64,000 nucleotides of DNA from Struthidea cinerea (lineage: Eukaryota > Chordata > Aves > Passeriformes > Corcoracidae), in contig VZTI01001654.1 of NCBI GenBank assembly GCA_013397865.1, positions 584,870-648,869 of the forward strand, written 5' to 3'. Below, one piece after another: positions 50,901 through 64,000 of the stretch. Numbering within the stretch: position 1 is the first letter of the stretch; every line of letters starts with the position of its first letter. The notes beneath the pieces were generated by a model, which saw only the letters and a program-made list of their open reading frames with translations, made no database searches and was not told where the DNA came from. Both the position numbers and the translations under genes were made by a program.

Positions 50901-53900
50901 ATTAATCACATCCATGTGTATAAAATCCAAATTTTTCATGCATAATTCTGCAATAGTGGTTTTATTTATTATGGCACAATAATGAATGCTGCACTATGTC
51001 TCACAGCTCTATTGTAAATGTTTGCATTTACATAGATATTCATCCAGAATTATAAAAACTTTGAAAAGAAAATATGTAAGTTTCAAGCTATTATTTGAAG
51101 ACTATTCTGGGTAAATTTTTGACTTAACTTTTACAACAGCTAACTTAATACTGAGATTGTTGGTCACAGGTAAGAGTCACACCAAAAAAACTTTATTTTC
51201 TCACAGCCCTGCTGTAATTATATTTTATCCAGATTTCTTCCTTGAAAAAATAATTATTTTAAAGCTGGATGAGTGCTGTTTCTTATAGACCCTTGGATCC
51301 CAGTACACACAGAAAGGCTTCTTACAGTATACATCTTCTCAAACATTCTCAAATCTTGGATCAAATCCGGCATTCTGCCATTTCAAGATATGACTAAACA
51401 CATTCTTTCCAGAACTGGTTGTCTAATGCCAGTGAATAACGTATTGGACAAAAGTTTTCCCATCAAAGGCTGAATAAACTTATTTCAGCCATGAGTAACT
51501 CAACCTCCTCCTTTCACGAATGTTGCTGTTCATGCATTTCAATAAAACCACCTGCCTCCTCACCAAAGTAAGCTGCCTGTTTCCATTCAGTGAGTTCTTC
51601 CGGCAGTAGCTCCAGTGGTGTCCCTTCCAGCATGCTCTTGCAGCTACAGCCTTGGCTCGGAGCAGTGCTGGCCCTGCAATGCTGTGGCTGCTGCCCTGGT
51701 AACATGCTCACGCTGAAAAAATCACATTTTCTCTTTCTAAGGGGCAAGTGTTAACTGCATTGCCCTCACTTTTTTTCATCATCGTCTGGCTCCATTGGTT
51801 TTCATCTGCTTAGAGAGGAGGCTGGATGAGGCAGATGTCTGGAATGGAAATTGCAGTAACCTTCCAGCACAATTTTAGGATACTGGACTAGCTGTTTGAT
51901 TTGCGTGCCCAGGACACTTTTATTTTAGTGAGGTTTATTTAATGCAAAACTATTCATGTGTGTATGTGTACATATATAAGCATACATAACAATTTTTGTT
52001 GTGCACAATATGACTGCAATCAGCCTGGCTTGGCATGTCTGTGCCATGTGGCTACTGTGATCACCAGTCTGTTTTCCATTCCTCCGAGTTCTGCTTCCAA
52101 TGGAGAGTAGCACCAGGAGTTATTCCATCTCCGAGTAACTCAGTAGCAGTGCAGGGTGGGCAAAAGCGAATGGAAAATGGTGGCAAATTGAGCACTGCAT
52201 TTTCCTCTGCCAGATGACCCACTGCAGGGGAAGGGTGTCTTGCTGCTATCAGCTAGACAAGGGGTATTCTTTGTTCAGAACTGGACCTGTTTGTTCATTA
52301 TCGTTGAGCCTTTGAAGGTGTCCAACAGTCTGGTGAAATAAGATACTATAGCTAAACGATTCAACACTTCTTTAAAATGGGCCTTCCCTGTCTCACTTGT
52401 AACAACACACAGCAAAAGAACAAACTCTACTTAAAAGTGTTCCCTTCATAACATTTTCCATTTAGTGTGTAAGCAGTAAATAGGTTTGAAAATTACTTGG
52501 AAATGGAAAATTTGCCCCTAGTTTTTCACAGTTGTCACAAGCAGAATAGTGCCAACCTGAGATTCAGCTGGACACAATAAAACACAGTTCCTTACAGATT
52601 TCTGCTCATACTAATAGTTCTTTACTTTCTGACAAGTGTGTGTAGATGAAGAAAACATGTAATAAGGTCTGAAGGTGATGAACTAGGGAAAAAATAATCA
52701 CAATACAACTACCATTCATAAGCATTATCAAAGATCATAGCAGATCAAGAGTCTTGTCCATTGAATTTTCGTAGTTCGTATTCCCATGTCTCTTCCATGG
52801 CATTTTATTTTGTTCTTTAAACAAATGCTAGCCCACATTATTCTGAGGAAAAATTACTGGAACAGAGCAATGAGCTATGTAAGAGAAATAAATCAGAAAA
52901 CATATCAAAACCAGTCAAAAAATAAGCACCATGCAAACTATAAAGCCCTGAAAACCTGCTGAATTCTTATGAGCCAGCAGTGATGAAAAAAGAGAGTGAT
53001 TCACAAATTCTAGGCACAAAGGGTGTTTAAATTTCAGTCATGCACTTAACAAAGAATTAGGTACCACAACATACAAATACGCAGAGAACAAGCCTTTCAA
53101 CTTCTGAACGGAGTTCGCTCCCTACAAGAGCAAACAAATTTTACTTCTGTTTAGCTACAGAAAAAGTTGTTTGATATGCCAGATGAGATACTGCTAATAA
53201 ATGAAGCTGGTTTCAAAATATACTGAGACTTCCTTATACAGAGACTACAGAAAGTACTAATGAAGTAAAACAGGCTGTATTGGAAAAGAGACACAGGGAG
53301 CTCTCTGAGGTGCATGATGCCCCATCAGGTGCTCCAGTTCCTGCCACTGGCACAGATACAATCTTTTATTGTGGGCCTGATGTGCTCTCCTTTCCTCACT
53401 GAGGTGAAATACCAAAAGATACCTATCACACCCTCACTCCTTCAATACCCCAGGGCTGAGAGACCCTCACTGAAGCCAGCAGGGAATTGCTTGTTTCCTT
53501 ACACTTTTCAAGAGAGTAGATGAAGTCACCTCTTGGCCCTTTCTTTCATCTTCCTCCTCTCATTATTGTAACATTGTAGGAATGTGCTTATATGAAATTA
53601 TTGTTTAGCCAAGGAAGACTCATCTCACAAGCCCCAGATCATTTAAAATTTACATGTCTGGTCAGTGGTAGGAGATGGAACATCTGACCTATAGACTGAG
53701 CTTGGCCATGCATCTCGCATTAGGTAACAAACCTAGTGGCCAAAGATAACGTAAATCAAGGCCATCTTAGATGTGGGTTTGTGGTGTACACAGCACAGTA
53801 GTTGGTTTTCTTATTGATTGCTTCTCTGTTTAAAATCAGACACCCAGACAAGTGTAGATATGATCTAGACATGTATAAGTCCACAATGCCCTAGTGAAGG

Positions 53901-56900
53901 CATTGCGATTTTAGAGATTTCTCAGGTTTATTTTGTTGGTTGCAGCTAAATGAAAATGAAGTGGGGGAGGATTCAGGGAAACATTTAAATCACTGTATAA
54001 AAATTATGATTTAGATAACATTGTTTGAAATTCTTTCTAGAAGAATTAGTAACTCTTTTTTCCAAATGCATGTCATACACTCCTTTGTGTATAGATCATA
54101 TCTATGCTTGTCAGCGTCTGTTTTTAAACAGAGAAGCAATCAATAAGAAAACCAACTATTGTGCTGTGTACACTACAAACACACACATTGGTTGAACCCC
54201 CACTTAAATCTGCTGCCATCACCTATGTTCCTGCTTTTCCCTTCCTGGTTTTCTTCAATAATCCCTTTACATTAACCTACTCTTTTAGGAAAAGAAGACT
54301 TTGGGGCACACGATATGTATTAAAATGCTACATATCCCTCATCTCCACAATTTAGCATCCTATTGATGGATAATAAAATGAAATGTTTTGATTCCTTCCT
54401 TCCCCCCCCCTCAGTATTAAAATTTTGATCATGAATCATTTTTAGACATTCAGACACTGAAGCAGAAGATGCTGAAAGAACTAAAGCAGAGCTTTATATT
54501 CAAGATTATCTCAGGTCCTTGTGCACAAATCTGATCTGGTTAATGCCAGTTTTCTGCTTTAGCATATTGCTAGTTTCTTTGTGGCCAGTTATCAGAGATA
54601 TCTTTCTTTCACAGAAATCCCTTAAAAATTTCTTGGTTTTGCTTTAAAGCTTGAAGTGATTTTAGAATGGGTGTCTGCTCCTAACTGATTTATGCTAGCA
54701 AGACCACCATGTTAATAGATGTTGATACTGTTATGCTAAATATAATAATCAAGAGTATTATTAACTACATGCAAATAATTTTTACTAAGTAATTAAAATG
54801 ATTAGGCACTCCTTCTACAGAGGCATAACTGTATCCACTGTCTCATATGGCACTGCCTGGCTTACCCTGGTTTTGTGGCCTTCCACCTCCTACCCCAACC
54901 CCTCCATGCATCTGTGGAGGAAGTGGCTGATCCTGAGAGATCAAATGAGCAATGATGTGAAGTCCCAGCTAACAGAGGAGAGAACAAGAGCTGACCATAT
55001 GGGATACAACATTAATCCTTTTTTCCCCAAAGCTTTAGTGTTAACGTTATAAGTATTCTGATATCTTTGCATCTTGGAAATTTCACAGCAGCATGACTCT
55101 GAGCGGCATATTCTCTTCACCGAAATGGCAGATTTGCATGCCATGTGCTTGAGTCTTTTTTGTTTGCAGTCAGTGAAGAAATTTAAAATCTTTGATTAAA
55201 GTATGTAGATGGGAAAGGAAATATGGAAAAAGACTTTAAATTTCATGCTAAGCAAAGTATGAACCAAGAGCAGCATATGGACAATTGTTTCTTTCTTCTG
55301 TTTCTGCTTCAGTGGTGGTGACATTTTTTTCAGCTTGAATGAGCAACGCATACATAAAGTATTCTATCATTCCCTTGGAGATTTCCTTACAATGTAAGTT
55401 TTTCTAATATATGGCAAAATAAAAAAGACTTAGGAAGAAAGTGCACTTTTGCTTGATTTCTTCAGGCCTGCAGTAGTCTTCTGTATCTCAGGAGTTGAGT
55501 GAACTGTTCATGGTGTGGCAGAAGACATTTTATTAATGAATATTGCAATTTGAGCTTCCCTCATGCCTTGGAAATGCATTCAGCAGCTTTCAGTACAGCT
55601 TTAATATTTCAGGTGAGATGTAGTCTACTTTGTACAAATTTTGACAGATATACTGAGAGATGGGAAAGAGTGAGAGTTGTAATTGTGATCATCTGACAGT
55701 TTCTTCTTTCAAAATAAATCACCTTGTGAGCAGGAACTGCAGTTAAGGTTAAAATTGCCATCAGATTTGTTATGCTGAATTTGCCTTTTCAATTTTTTTT
55801 CCCTTGCATTTCTTTTCTATACCCCTCCTTGGATGCTCCTCAGGACACTCTCTCAAGGTTATTTTCAAACATTCCTATATTCTCTGTAAAATCCTGTCCC
55901 AACTCCCCTGGATAGGTTTTCAAGAGGAGAAAGCACAGCAGCTCAAAGCTTTGATGTTTTATGACAGACAGTGCTACTGATGAGCCTCTGCTTCTCCCAA
56001 CATGTGCATACACAGCTTACATTCATCCCAGGGGAATTTCCTGGGATAATGCAGTGTGGATAATCATGCTTTCCTGCAGCAGAGGAGACAAGGCAAACCT
56101 ACAGTTCAGCAGCTGTTGTGCTCTTGCACATGAAGATATGCTGTCAGCGGGGAAAGACCTTAAAATACGATGCCAAACTGGGACCTCACAAGGTGGAAAT
56201 AGCACTTGGTAGGCAGTGCATGTTCAATAAACCAAAATTTATTAGATTGGTTTCAGATTAATTGGGTCATTCTTACAGTGATGATCAAAATCATCTCTAC
56301 AGTCTAACTAACAAGAATGAGAAATAGCCTCTATCCACTGGTTACCATTTTTATTCAGACATTTATCTCTTCATTTTGTTATAAACATGAAACTTTGGTA
56401 GTGTTCTGAGTGCAGAGGCATTCCTTTCTAGCCTAAGAAAAAAACAATACAAAACTGGAGCATCTCTTTTTTTTTTTTTGCCTTTCAGAGTGAGTGACTA
56501 CTCTGTCTAATCATGTTATGGTCTCAAAGTTTATTTCAGTGATACTCTTCGTGTATGTCACTTTATTTTTTAAGTTTGGAGTTTTAATTGTGAACACAGA
56601 TATATTAGAAGATAAATGTGAGGGTTTTATGATAAAGCTGTGGGCCCTCTTTCTATACTCAGATACTGTCTTTACTCTGATTTCAGGCTGAGTTTAGATT
56701 GCAAATATTTTGGACAGCTGCTCTTTGGAGAGACAGGAACAATAAAAGAGAAATTGATGGTAAGATAGATGGATTTGAGGGTACAAAAAAAGGACATCAT
56801 CTATCTGCATCAGGTAGGGCAGAGATGTCCAGAGGGGGACTAGGATGGCTGAGGAAATGACCAGGGAGTGCAGAGTGTGGTGTAGGATGTGGGCAAGAGA

Positions 56901-59900
56901 AAACTGCTATGGAAAGAGTCGGACCCTAAAAGCCAAAGTTAGGAGTGGCCAGAGAGAGTGAACATAGGGGTGCAGCAGCAGAGGAAATAGGGGCTTGGTG
57001 GCAGTATGCAAATTCCCAGTCAGCAGGATAAGATTTACTGAAGGCTGAATGGTTTTGAGTATGTTTTTCTTTGTCATTGTAGGGGTCAAACAGCTTTATT
57101 TACCAGCTGTGAAAACCTCTGCTCAGAGCTCTGCAGATAAAAATTGATACACGGACAAAAGGATTAATCTCTCTGTGTATTTCTAGAAAAGGTGATGATG
57201 TGGGGAAGTGCAGTTTTATATTTCCCATGTTTCTCATGCTGCTACAATAATTAAGATATGGTCTTCATTAAAAATATCAGACCAACAGGACTACTTAATG
57301 AGTGTCAGAGGTCAGTTTTGAATGCAATCCAATAAAAAATAATTGATGTATTGTCAATAATCAGTAACAATTACTAATATAGCCACTTAACAAGACTTGC
57401 TGAGTGGAAAACCTGTTGCCAGGATGGTGCATTTTTCAGCTTTTATGCTAATTAAACATATTAGTTATCTAGAGTCCTGCCTTTAAAACCCACGGAGAGT
57501 CACAGCTTGCCTCGTAATTTGAGATGCTGCAGAATTTCCCCCAGTGGTGCTCCTTCACCTCTCTTCTGCAAATCTCCTCAGCCACAGAAATGCTTTACAG
57601 ATGCACCCCAATGCAAACACATGCACTTATATGTGTAAAGAGAGTTAACACTAATTAAAGTACCAGCTTATTTCCCTGAGTCCCAGAGTACCTCCACTGC
57701 TGAAACTAAGAATTATGAGCATGTACTTAAGGAAGTACATTTCCAGCAAACAGTCTTTTATCCTATCATTATAGTTTAATATTTGCTTTTGGAAGAGACA
57801 GTGTCAAAAAGGAGTATCATATGAGATCTACAGCTGAGAAATGGAATTATTAAGCCTTAGTTGTCTAGATTTTTGAACCTGTACATCAGACCACTGTTAC
57901 TCTTCAGTTAATGGGCTCAGTCGTTGCCCATTGTTTCCTCCTATGAAACACTTGGTCACCAGTTTCCTTACAGGAGACAAGATGTTAACTCCCCAAGCTG
58001 AAATGTGACTCCAGTTGTACAAAAGCAGCCCTGTGTGGCAGTGCCGGGTTCCCTGCGTGCCACAAACAGCTGAGCTTTTGAAGTCCACCTGGCTTGGAGG
58101 GAAGCAAGAGCTCCTGCGCTCCTTGCACGGGCATCTCCCTCTAAGCCTCACACAGACAGAAGGCAATACAGAGCCTCAGAGGGTTCCTGTGTGCAAATGT
58201 TTTGTTTGATGGCAGCAACTAAAAGAATTCTCCAGTGTGCAAGGTGTTTTAAATGCGGCACAATTAATCATGTATGAAGAATTGCACTGTTCATGGTGTG
58301 AGATGATGTCAAACAAGACAATGAGCGCCGGAAGCGTGACTCCTGCAAGGGGCTTAAACACCTGCCTGCACTTCTGTGATAACACCTTACAATAATTTGA
58401 CTTGAGAACATCCCCAGTTGTTTTCAGAATTCCACACAGCATGCAAGATTTTTCTTATTTTTTTAAAAACTTAGTCCCCAGTTTACCAAGATTTAATAGA
58501 GGGAGACTATCCTTTTTTAGTTGTCTGTCCAAACAAGCCAACCTAGCCAACAAATCTATAAAGCTAACAGAATCTATAAATTTTTCAGTTCATTTAAAAA
58601 TAGACAGTCATTGAATGGCTTCTGCACTCCAATGACTGTGGTGGTTATATGTCCATTGACTATAAATGGGTATATAGATGCCTAATTCACAATAGAACCT
58701 AATCCAAGTGCCTTAACCTGAGATCAGAATCCCATAGCTATTTTTACTTGAATAAATAGCAACAATAATCCTTATAATCATTTCAATGCCAGTAGTTACT
58801 GTAACAGCAGTTTCTCTGCACAGAGTCTAGTTTAAACCCACCTTCAACCCTACTGTATTCTTGCCTAGCAATGCAGTTAACCAGGATGTTGGCACTACAG
58901 TCTGTGAGTTCAAACAATATTGCCAATATATAATTCCTTATCCAGATTCTTCAAGAGGAGTTAGAATACTTGGCTGTTTGATTTCATGCAACAAGCAATA
59001 TGTTGTTGACATCTCCTAGAATAGGGAAACTTCTTAGAAGGGTGGTATACTGAAATGGGGGTTGGGTTTGGGTCAAATGTTGCCCGTAATGTCTCATCTA
59101 TCCTAAACAGCAACATGCAGTAATACACACATTTATTGCTCTGTGAGTTTGTTTGCAAATGTTCCTTCTTGAAAGCGTGCAAAGTTATTCTTACAAGTAA
59201 CTTATTACAGTGCTTCCCAAGATATGTGAAGCTCAACATAGAAGAGTATCATGGGATATGCTACTGACATTTCAGGTAGTAGCAGGTCAGTTTTTTAATC
59301 ATTTATGAAATGTAATTTTCTTTTCTAGCATAGACTGCACCTCCCATCCTGGTTTACCACAGCAAATTTATGCATTTTGCATAAGCCTATAAAACTCCCC
59401 AGAAGGGGAAGCATATGCAGGACATCAAAGTTCACTTGTGTGTGGAACATATTCAACATCCTCTTGGTGATATGTCCTGGTTGTGTATATTAAGGGATAT
59501 GAGGTGATCAGTTTGAGGAATAAAGGTCCAGATACTTGTACCCATGTCACAGGCGCAAGTCAGCAGGAAACACTGGCAGTGGTGAGGGTGATTTGGGGCT
59601 TCAGATCAGACTGAAGAACACAGCCTCACGTGGTTGTTTCCTGATTGCTGGTCTGCAGCCCTTCTCCCTGCTGCACTGTGCTGTGGAAATTTGGATCAGC
59701 AGAAAATGTGCTTATTGGGAAGTTTCACTGCTGCACTGAGCCCGGGTACTTGCTGAAATCCTGAAACCTTCAGAAGCTGCTGTTTATTTCCTTGCCCTGC
59801 ACATGAAGAGCACCGTGCTGAAGCACACTTTAGTTGCCAGCCATGTTGACTGTAATTGGTTGCACTATGGTATGGATGAAGGAAACAGCTGTTAAACAGT

Positions 59901-62900
59901 GTGATAATATTATTGTGGATACTTGTTCTAGCAGGTGGCATGTGAACTTTTAGGTATAGAAGTTGGTAGAGGGTTTAAGGTAAATATTGGGGATATTATA
60001 CAGTAATTACACACTATGAACAGTGGCTGACAAGCACACCTGTGTGCTTGGAATTCTGTATATTTTCTTTTTGAATTTGTCTGATAAGCCGAGCAAACTC
60101 TTGGGGATGCGATACATCTGAATGGATCTATTCCATATTTCATGCAAAGAAAAACAAAGGAGCAGCTATATGAATTTCAGACATTACAAAACACCACACT
60201 TCTGATGCTGGCTTTTTTCCACCGATAAAGCCAAATGTGCTTTTCAGTAACAATACTCTCCTGATTTGTCTTTAGGCAGAGGGCAAATGTCATCAATTTC
60301 TTCTCTCGTTTAGTTTCACAGTTGGATTTCTGCCTGTGAAAATTGCCTTCTACTGGAAGGAGATTTCTCGTCTTGCAGTTGGTGGCAGAGTAAGCACCAA
60401 TTACGTTCTCCCTTATTCCTAGTCAAAAGCTCTCTACACAGGGTCATGGAAGGAAGCATCACCTTTGCAACGCATACACTTTCTTGCTGTACCAGATAAT
60501 TCTTTCCAAATGCCACACTCCAATTAATGCCTAATGAGTTGTGCCCTTCCCATGGTTATCAGAGGTGTCACCCGTTCCCGAAAGCTGATTCACACGTAGT
60601 GGTTTGAGCCTTGTACACACAGAAGGTCTCAGTAATACTTGACTGTACAACACAGAAAAGATTGGAGTCATTACCTGTGAGAGTATCAAAAATTACTGCT
60701 CTGTGGTGATTCTGCATGGCTCCTCCACGTGATCTGAAGAAGCATTTGGCTGAAGAAGTTTTTTGTTTGAGATGTGGTGATGTTTGGCATCATCACAGTG
60801 TTGACAGTTGTTCCCTTCAGATTTGTGTGAAAGTCCAAGGCCTGTAACTGTGTAATGTTAACTCTAGAAACTCTAGAAAACTGTTCTAGCAAAGGAATAT
60901 CACATTTGTCATTACTTTAAGTCCTTCAGGCAAAATGAAAACTAACCATTAGATTGCCTGCAAGTTGCTTGTGCTTGTAAATGTTTAGTTGAAAAAGAAC
61001 CATTATGTCTGGAAGACAAATCCTGGATAATATAGCCTGGGCTTTGTTATGTAAAAGCTCAGTTTATAAGGCTGCAGTGGTATTTTCTAATCCCATTCTC
61101 TGAGGCATCATACAATGCAGCACAAAGTACAGATTCACAGTGTCCTTTGGACAAATCTTTCTAGCTTGTATAACATTTAAGAATCTTTGCCTATTTTTCT
61201 TGCTATTACAGTATATAATTACCCCTGCGGTAAAGCGGTTTTGGGTATTCAATGAGAACAATATAATGAAATAGTCTGTGTTAATATTTGTATTTTAATT
61301 TGGCATCTGTGCAAATTTGGAAGCTGAATGTAGCCAAAGAAGACTATTATCTGGCTATATATACCCAGATATGTGAAAGGTTAGATATAGGATTTCTTTA
61401 TTTTTAAAAGGTAATTTTCTTCAACCTGGGATAACAATATCTACTACAACCATTTATCTAAGCTAAAACTGGCAAATACAGTGTTTCCAAAGCCCACTGG
61501 CCATCCAGACAAATGTAGATATCATTACTGCCACCTATTGCTACAAGGAAAGAATTGAAGATATTTTCATATTTGTATATTTCCACATGGGGATAAAATT
61601 GGAAAATAATAAGCTTGTTCCAGTTAAGGCATTTGTAAATAAACATGTTTTGATGTCTTCTTTGACAGCTTATTTTCAGAGCAATATAAAATTGGCTAGT
61701 ACAAGTGCTAAGAAAATCCAGCATTGTCATGGACACCGGGTAAAAAATAGTATTAAACTAGAAAGGAACTCCAGGTACCATACTACTCAGCATCACAGTA
61801 ACTTTTTTCTGTATAACTAGGCACTACAATCCCAAGCCTGGATCCAGGTGTCCAGACACTCCTTAAAGGTACATAGGAGAGGTGGGGCCTTCAGAGGCCT
61901 TCATAGGTGCGAGCTTTTCCCTTGTCAAAATTATTACAGCAGTTATATCTTTCATACAGACTAGAAAATGGTCTTGCAGCCACACAAGTTGTCCCACAGA
62001 AAGAAAAGACTCCAAAATGTGGTAATAGACTGGATGATGGGAGCCTGATTAGGAGAATATGAATGTTTGCTACCAGATAAATAGTTGGAAGTAGTTATGC
62101 ATTTTTGTTTCTGCATTAAAGCCCCAGGAGCAGGAATGGCAGAGAAAAACAACAGAATCTAATATCTTGTTTTCTCAGCTTATTTTCTGTTTCACTGAAT
62201 TGTTTAAATTTCAAAATTACAGTGATGCACAGGGTCATGTAATGTCACAACATTCTTTTGAGCAGAAGGCTCTGAAGATCTTTTTGTGAAAGGACAGTAA
62301 GGGGCAGCAATTACTGCTGAGATCTAAGTGAGTGGTATGTGAACAGGCAATCAGAGCTCTGGAGCTGTCAAAGTCTTTCATTCCCATTCATCTAATAGTA
62401 AATAACAGTAAAGAACTGTGAGATTCTTACTATGATCTTTTTTTAATACCATTGTACAGTTCTTCAAACTAGGAAGGATGTTGGTCAGGAACAGAAAAAT
62501 AAAAAGATAAATGAGTGATGAGGTGTTGAGGAAAGGAAGGAAAGATGCATCACACTTCATTAAGGCAATTTCCTCCTGGTAGATGCTCTGCACAGTTCAG
62601 CTCTGGAAGACACCTTATTCCTGTGCCACTCTTACAGAAGCAAAACACCTTTGACAAAATTAATCTCTTGACTGTACAGTAGCTAATATATATTAACTTT
62701 TCCTTTATCCAAAGCTTCAATAAATTCACTTAAAGAAAACTTCCCTATGTATGCAGTCATTTCTTTTATGAACTGCGTGCCTTGGACATTTGTATTATTT
62801 GTGTGTGTAATAACAAATAGGAAGGAAATAAGGTCCCTATCTATGAAAATCAGAATTTGTTCATGTTTCTTTCCATAATCAGGAGAAAACCTTTTATCAT

Positions 62901-63629
62901 ATATTATATGGTTCACTTCAGTGCTCTGATACAGTGATGTCTCATGTGAACTCAAATAATCCGTAGCTGAAGCTTGTATTTCCCAACTCTTTGCCTTTTT
63001 TACAGTTGTTGAGAACAGCTATGCACCTAACATTAATCTTAATGCCTATTTCTACGTAAGGAAAAGATATATTATAGCTAGACATGAACCACATAATTAA
63101 GAAAAAACCTTTAACTCAATATTTCAAGGTTTTATCCTACACAACAGATTTTTAGCACTAAAGAGAAAAATGTATAAGAAAGCCTTTATTAGAGTGGAAA
63201 CAAAGTCTGCTGAAGCCAGTGTAATTCTTCCACTGACCTCAAGGGCCTTTAAATCCTGCATCTTTTTCATCCTAATGAGAATGCAAAATCCATCTAATTT
63301 AATTTCTCTGTGCATGTGTTGAAATTATCTTCAAGAAAGAACCCCTTAGTGTTTGGCAAGGACATGGGTTCATTGTCAGCCAATGAATTTTCAGTGATTC
63401 ACATGTAAATTTGGGGTAATTTCATCCAGACTGAGATAAACATGTCTTGTGACCCATGGTGTTTTGTTGTCCATGGGCTCTAGGCATAACCACTTCCCTG
63501 GAGGAGGCTGGCCGTGGGCTGCAATGCTGGGTATCTTTTGTAGGAAGTTACTCAACTTCTGCTCTGATCTGAAGCGTGGAGAAAGGCGTCTTTTCTTCGT
63601 TCAGAAGTTGTCTAAACATAAATTATCAT
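47951..63629 (+). other. Downstream intron of STK32B
   Basis: No further kinase exon was recognised: the next expected residues, DIKPDNILLDEHG, are not seen in the plus-strand frames I scanned. No CR1, LTR or RNA gene was seen. Simple tracts include nine C at 54402-54410 and a T-run near 56467-56479. Open frames in this stretch have no recognisable domain. The region at about 57230-57480 is repeat-free with many TAAT/ATTA motifs. Confidence 0.55.
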
Positions 63630-63890
63630 AGGCAAAATTCAGGTAGGAAGGAACCTCAGGAGGTCTTCAGTCCAACCTTCTGATTAAAGCATGATCAGAC
63701 ACAACACCAGACCAGTCTACCCAGGGATTTATGTAGTCATGTCTGGAAAAATTCCAGGGATGATGACCATACAGCCACTTCTGTTCCTCTCTCTGTCATC
63801 ATGGTGGAAGTTTTCCTTTATATCCAGTCTGAACTCCCTTGTTGCAACTCACACCTGTTTTTTGTATGCTAGATTCTGTCCTTTGAATGA
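63630..63890 (-). mobile_element. Old CR1 LINE fragment, antisense
   Basis: Degenerate antisense CR1 pattern: atcataggcaaaattcaggt, aggaaggaacctcaggaggt, cttcagtccaaccttctgat, cagtctacccagggatttat, and tccagtctgaactcccttgt near the far end. It is more diverged than the copies at 39-45 kb, so likely older; ends are approximate. Confidence 0.7.
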
Positions 63891-64000
63891 AAGTGAGTAT
63901 GTGTCTTCTGTCTAGTCAAATAAAAGCAGGCAGGAGCTACTTTTAAAAATCTAAGGCTTCATTTCAACAGTTTGTACAGAATTGCATTTTCTCTTTAACT
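63891..64000. other. Window end, nothing recognised
   Basis: A short intron-like tail with no identifiable feature. Confidence 0.4.

Noticed and set aside
1..64000. CRISPR arrays, operons, bacterial defence or phage systems
   Set aside because: The sequence is vertebrate intronic DNA; no regularly spaced repeats, gene clusters or ribosome-binding sites are present.

Overview
This window is vertebrate nuclear DNA and almost entirely non-coding. The organism is most likely a bird, probably a songbird. The evidence is several copies of the avian CR1 LINE (antisense copies begin with the cacagaatca/tcatagaat 3'-tail motif) and endogenous-retrovirus LTRs of types common in avian, especially passerine, genomes. 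The DNA is AT-rich with low gene density, long intron-like stretches and no bacterial-style ORF packing. Family assignments are from memory of the families; no search was run.

I can support one gene: a single internal exon at 47771-47944 on the + strand. It encodes part of a Ser/Thr kinase catalytic domain, from the hinge to the start of the catalytic loop, and matches the YANK kinase STK32B best. The exon has a clean acceptor and donor and is in phase 2 at both ends. I read the rest of the window as the two large flanking introns. No other STK32B exon and no tRNA, rRNA or other structured RNA gene was recognised.

Layout. 1-10.6 kb: featureless intron-like DNA. 10.6-12.3 kb: two antisense ERV LTR pieces, one with an adjoining polypurine-like tract. 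12.3-21.8 kb: nothing recognised. 21.8-23.8 kb: a complete sense LTR, then an antisense LTR. 23.8-36.5 kb: nothing but small simple repeats and a 41-bp inverted repeat. 36.5-45.4 kb: a cluster of seven CR1 copies in both orientations, one split by a solo LTR with a 6-bp target duplication. 47.0-47.6 kb: another LTR ending about 190 bp before the STK32B exon. 47.9-63.6 kb: intron with nothing recognised. 63.6-63.9 kb: one old CR1.

I found no previously undescribed biological system. The points most worth checking are the LTR beside the exon acceptor, the nested LTR-in-CR1 insertion, and several intron stretches that look like conserved non-coding DNA and might be regulatory; that last point is inference only.
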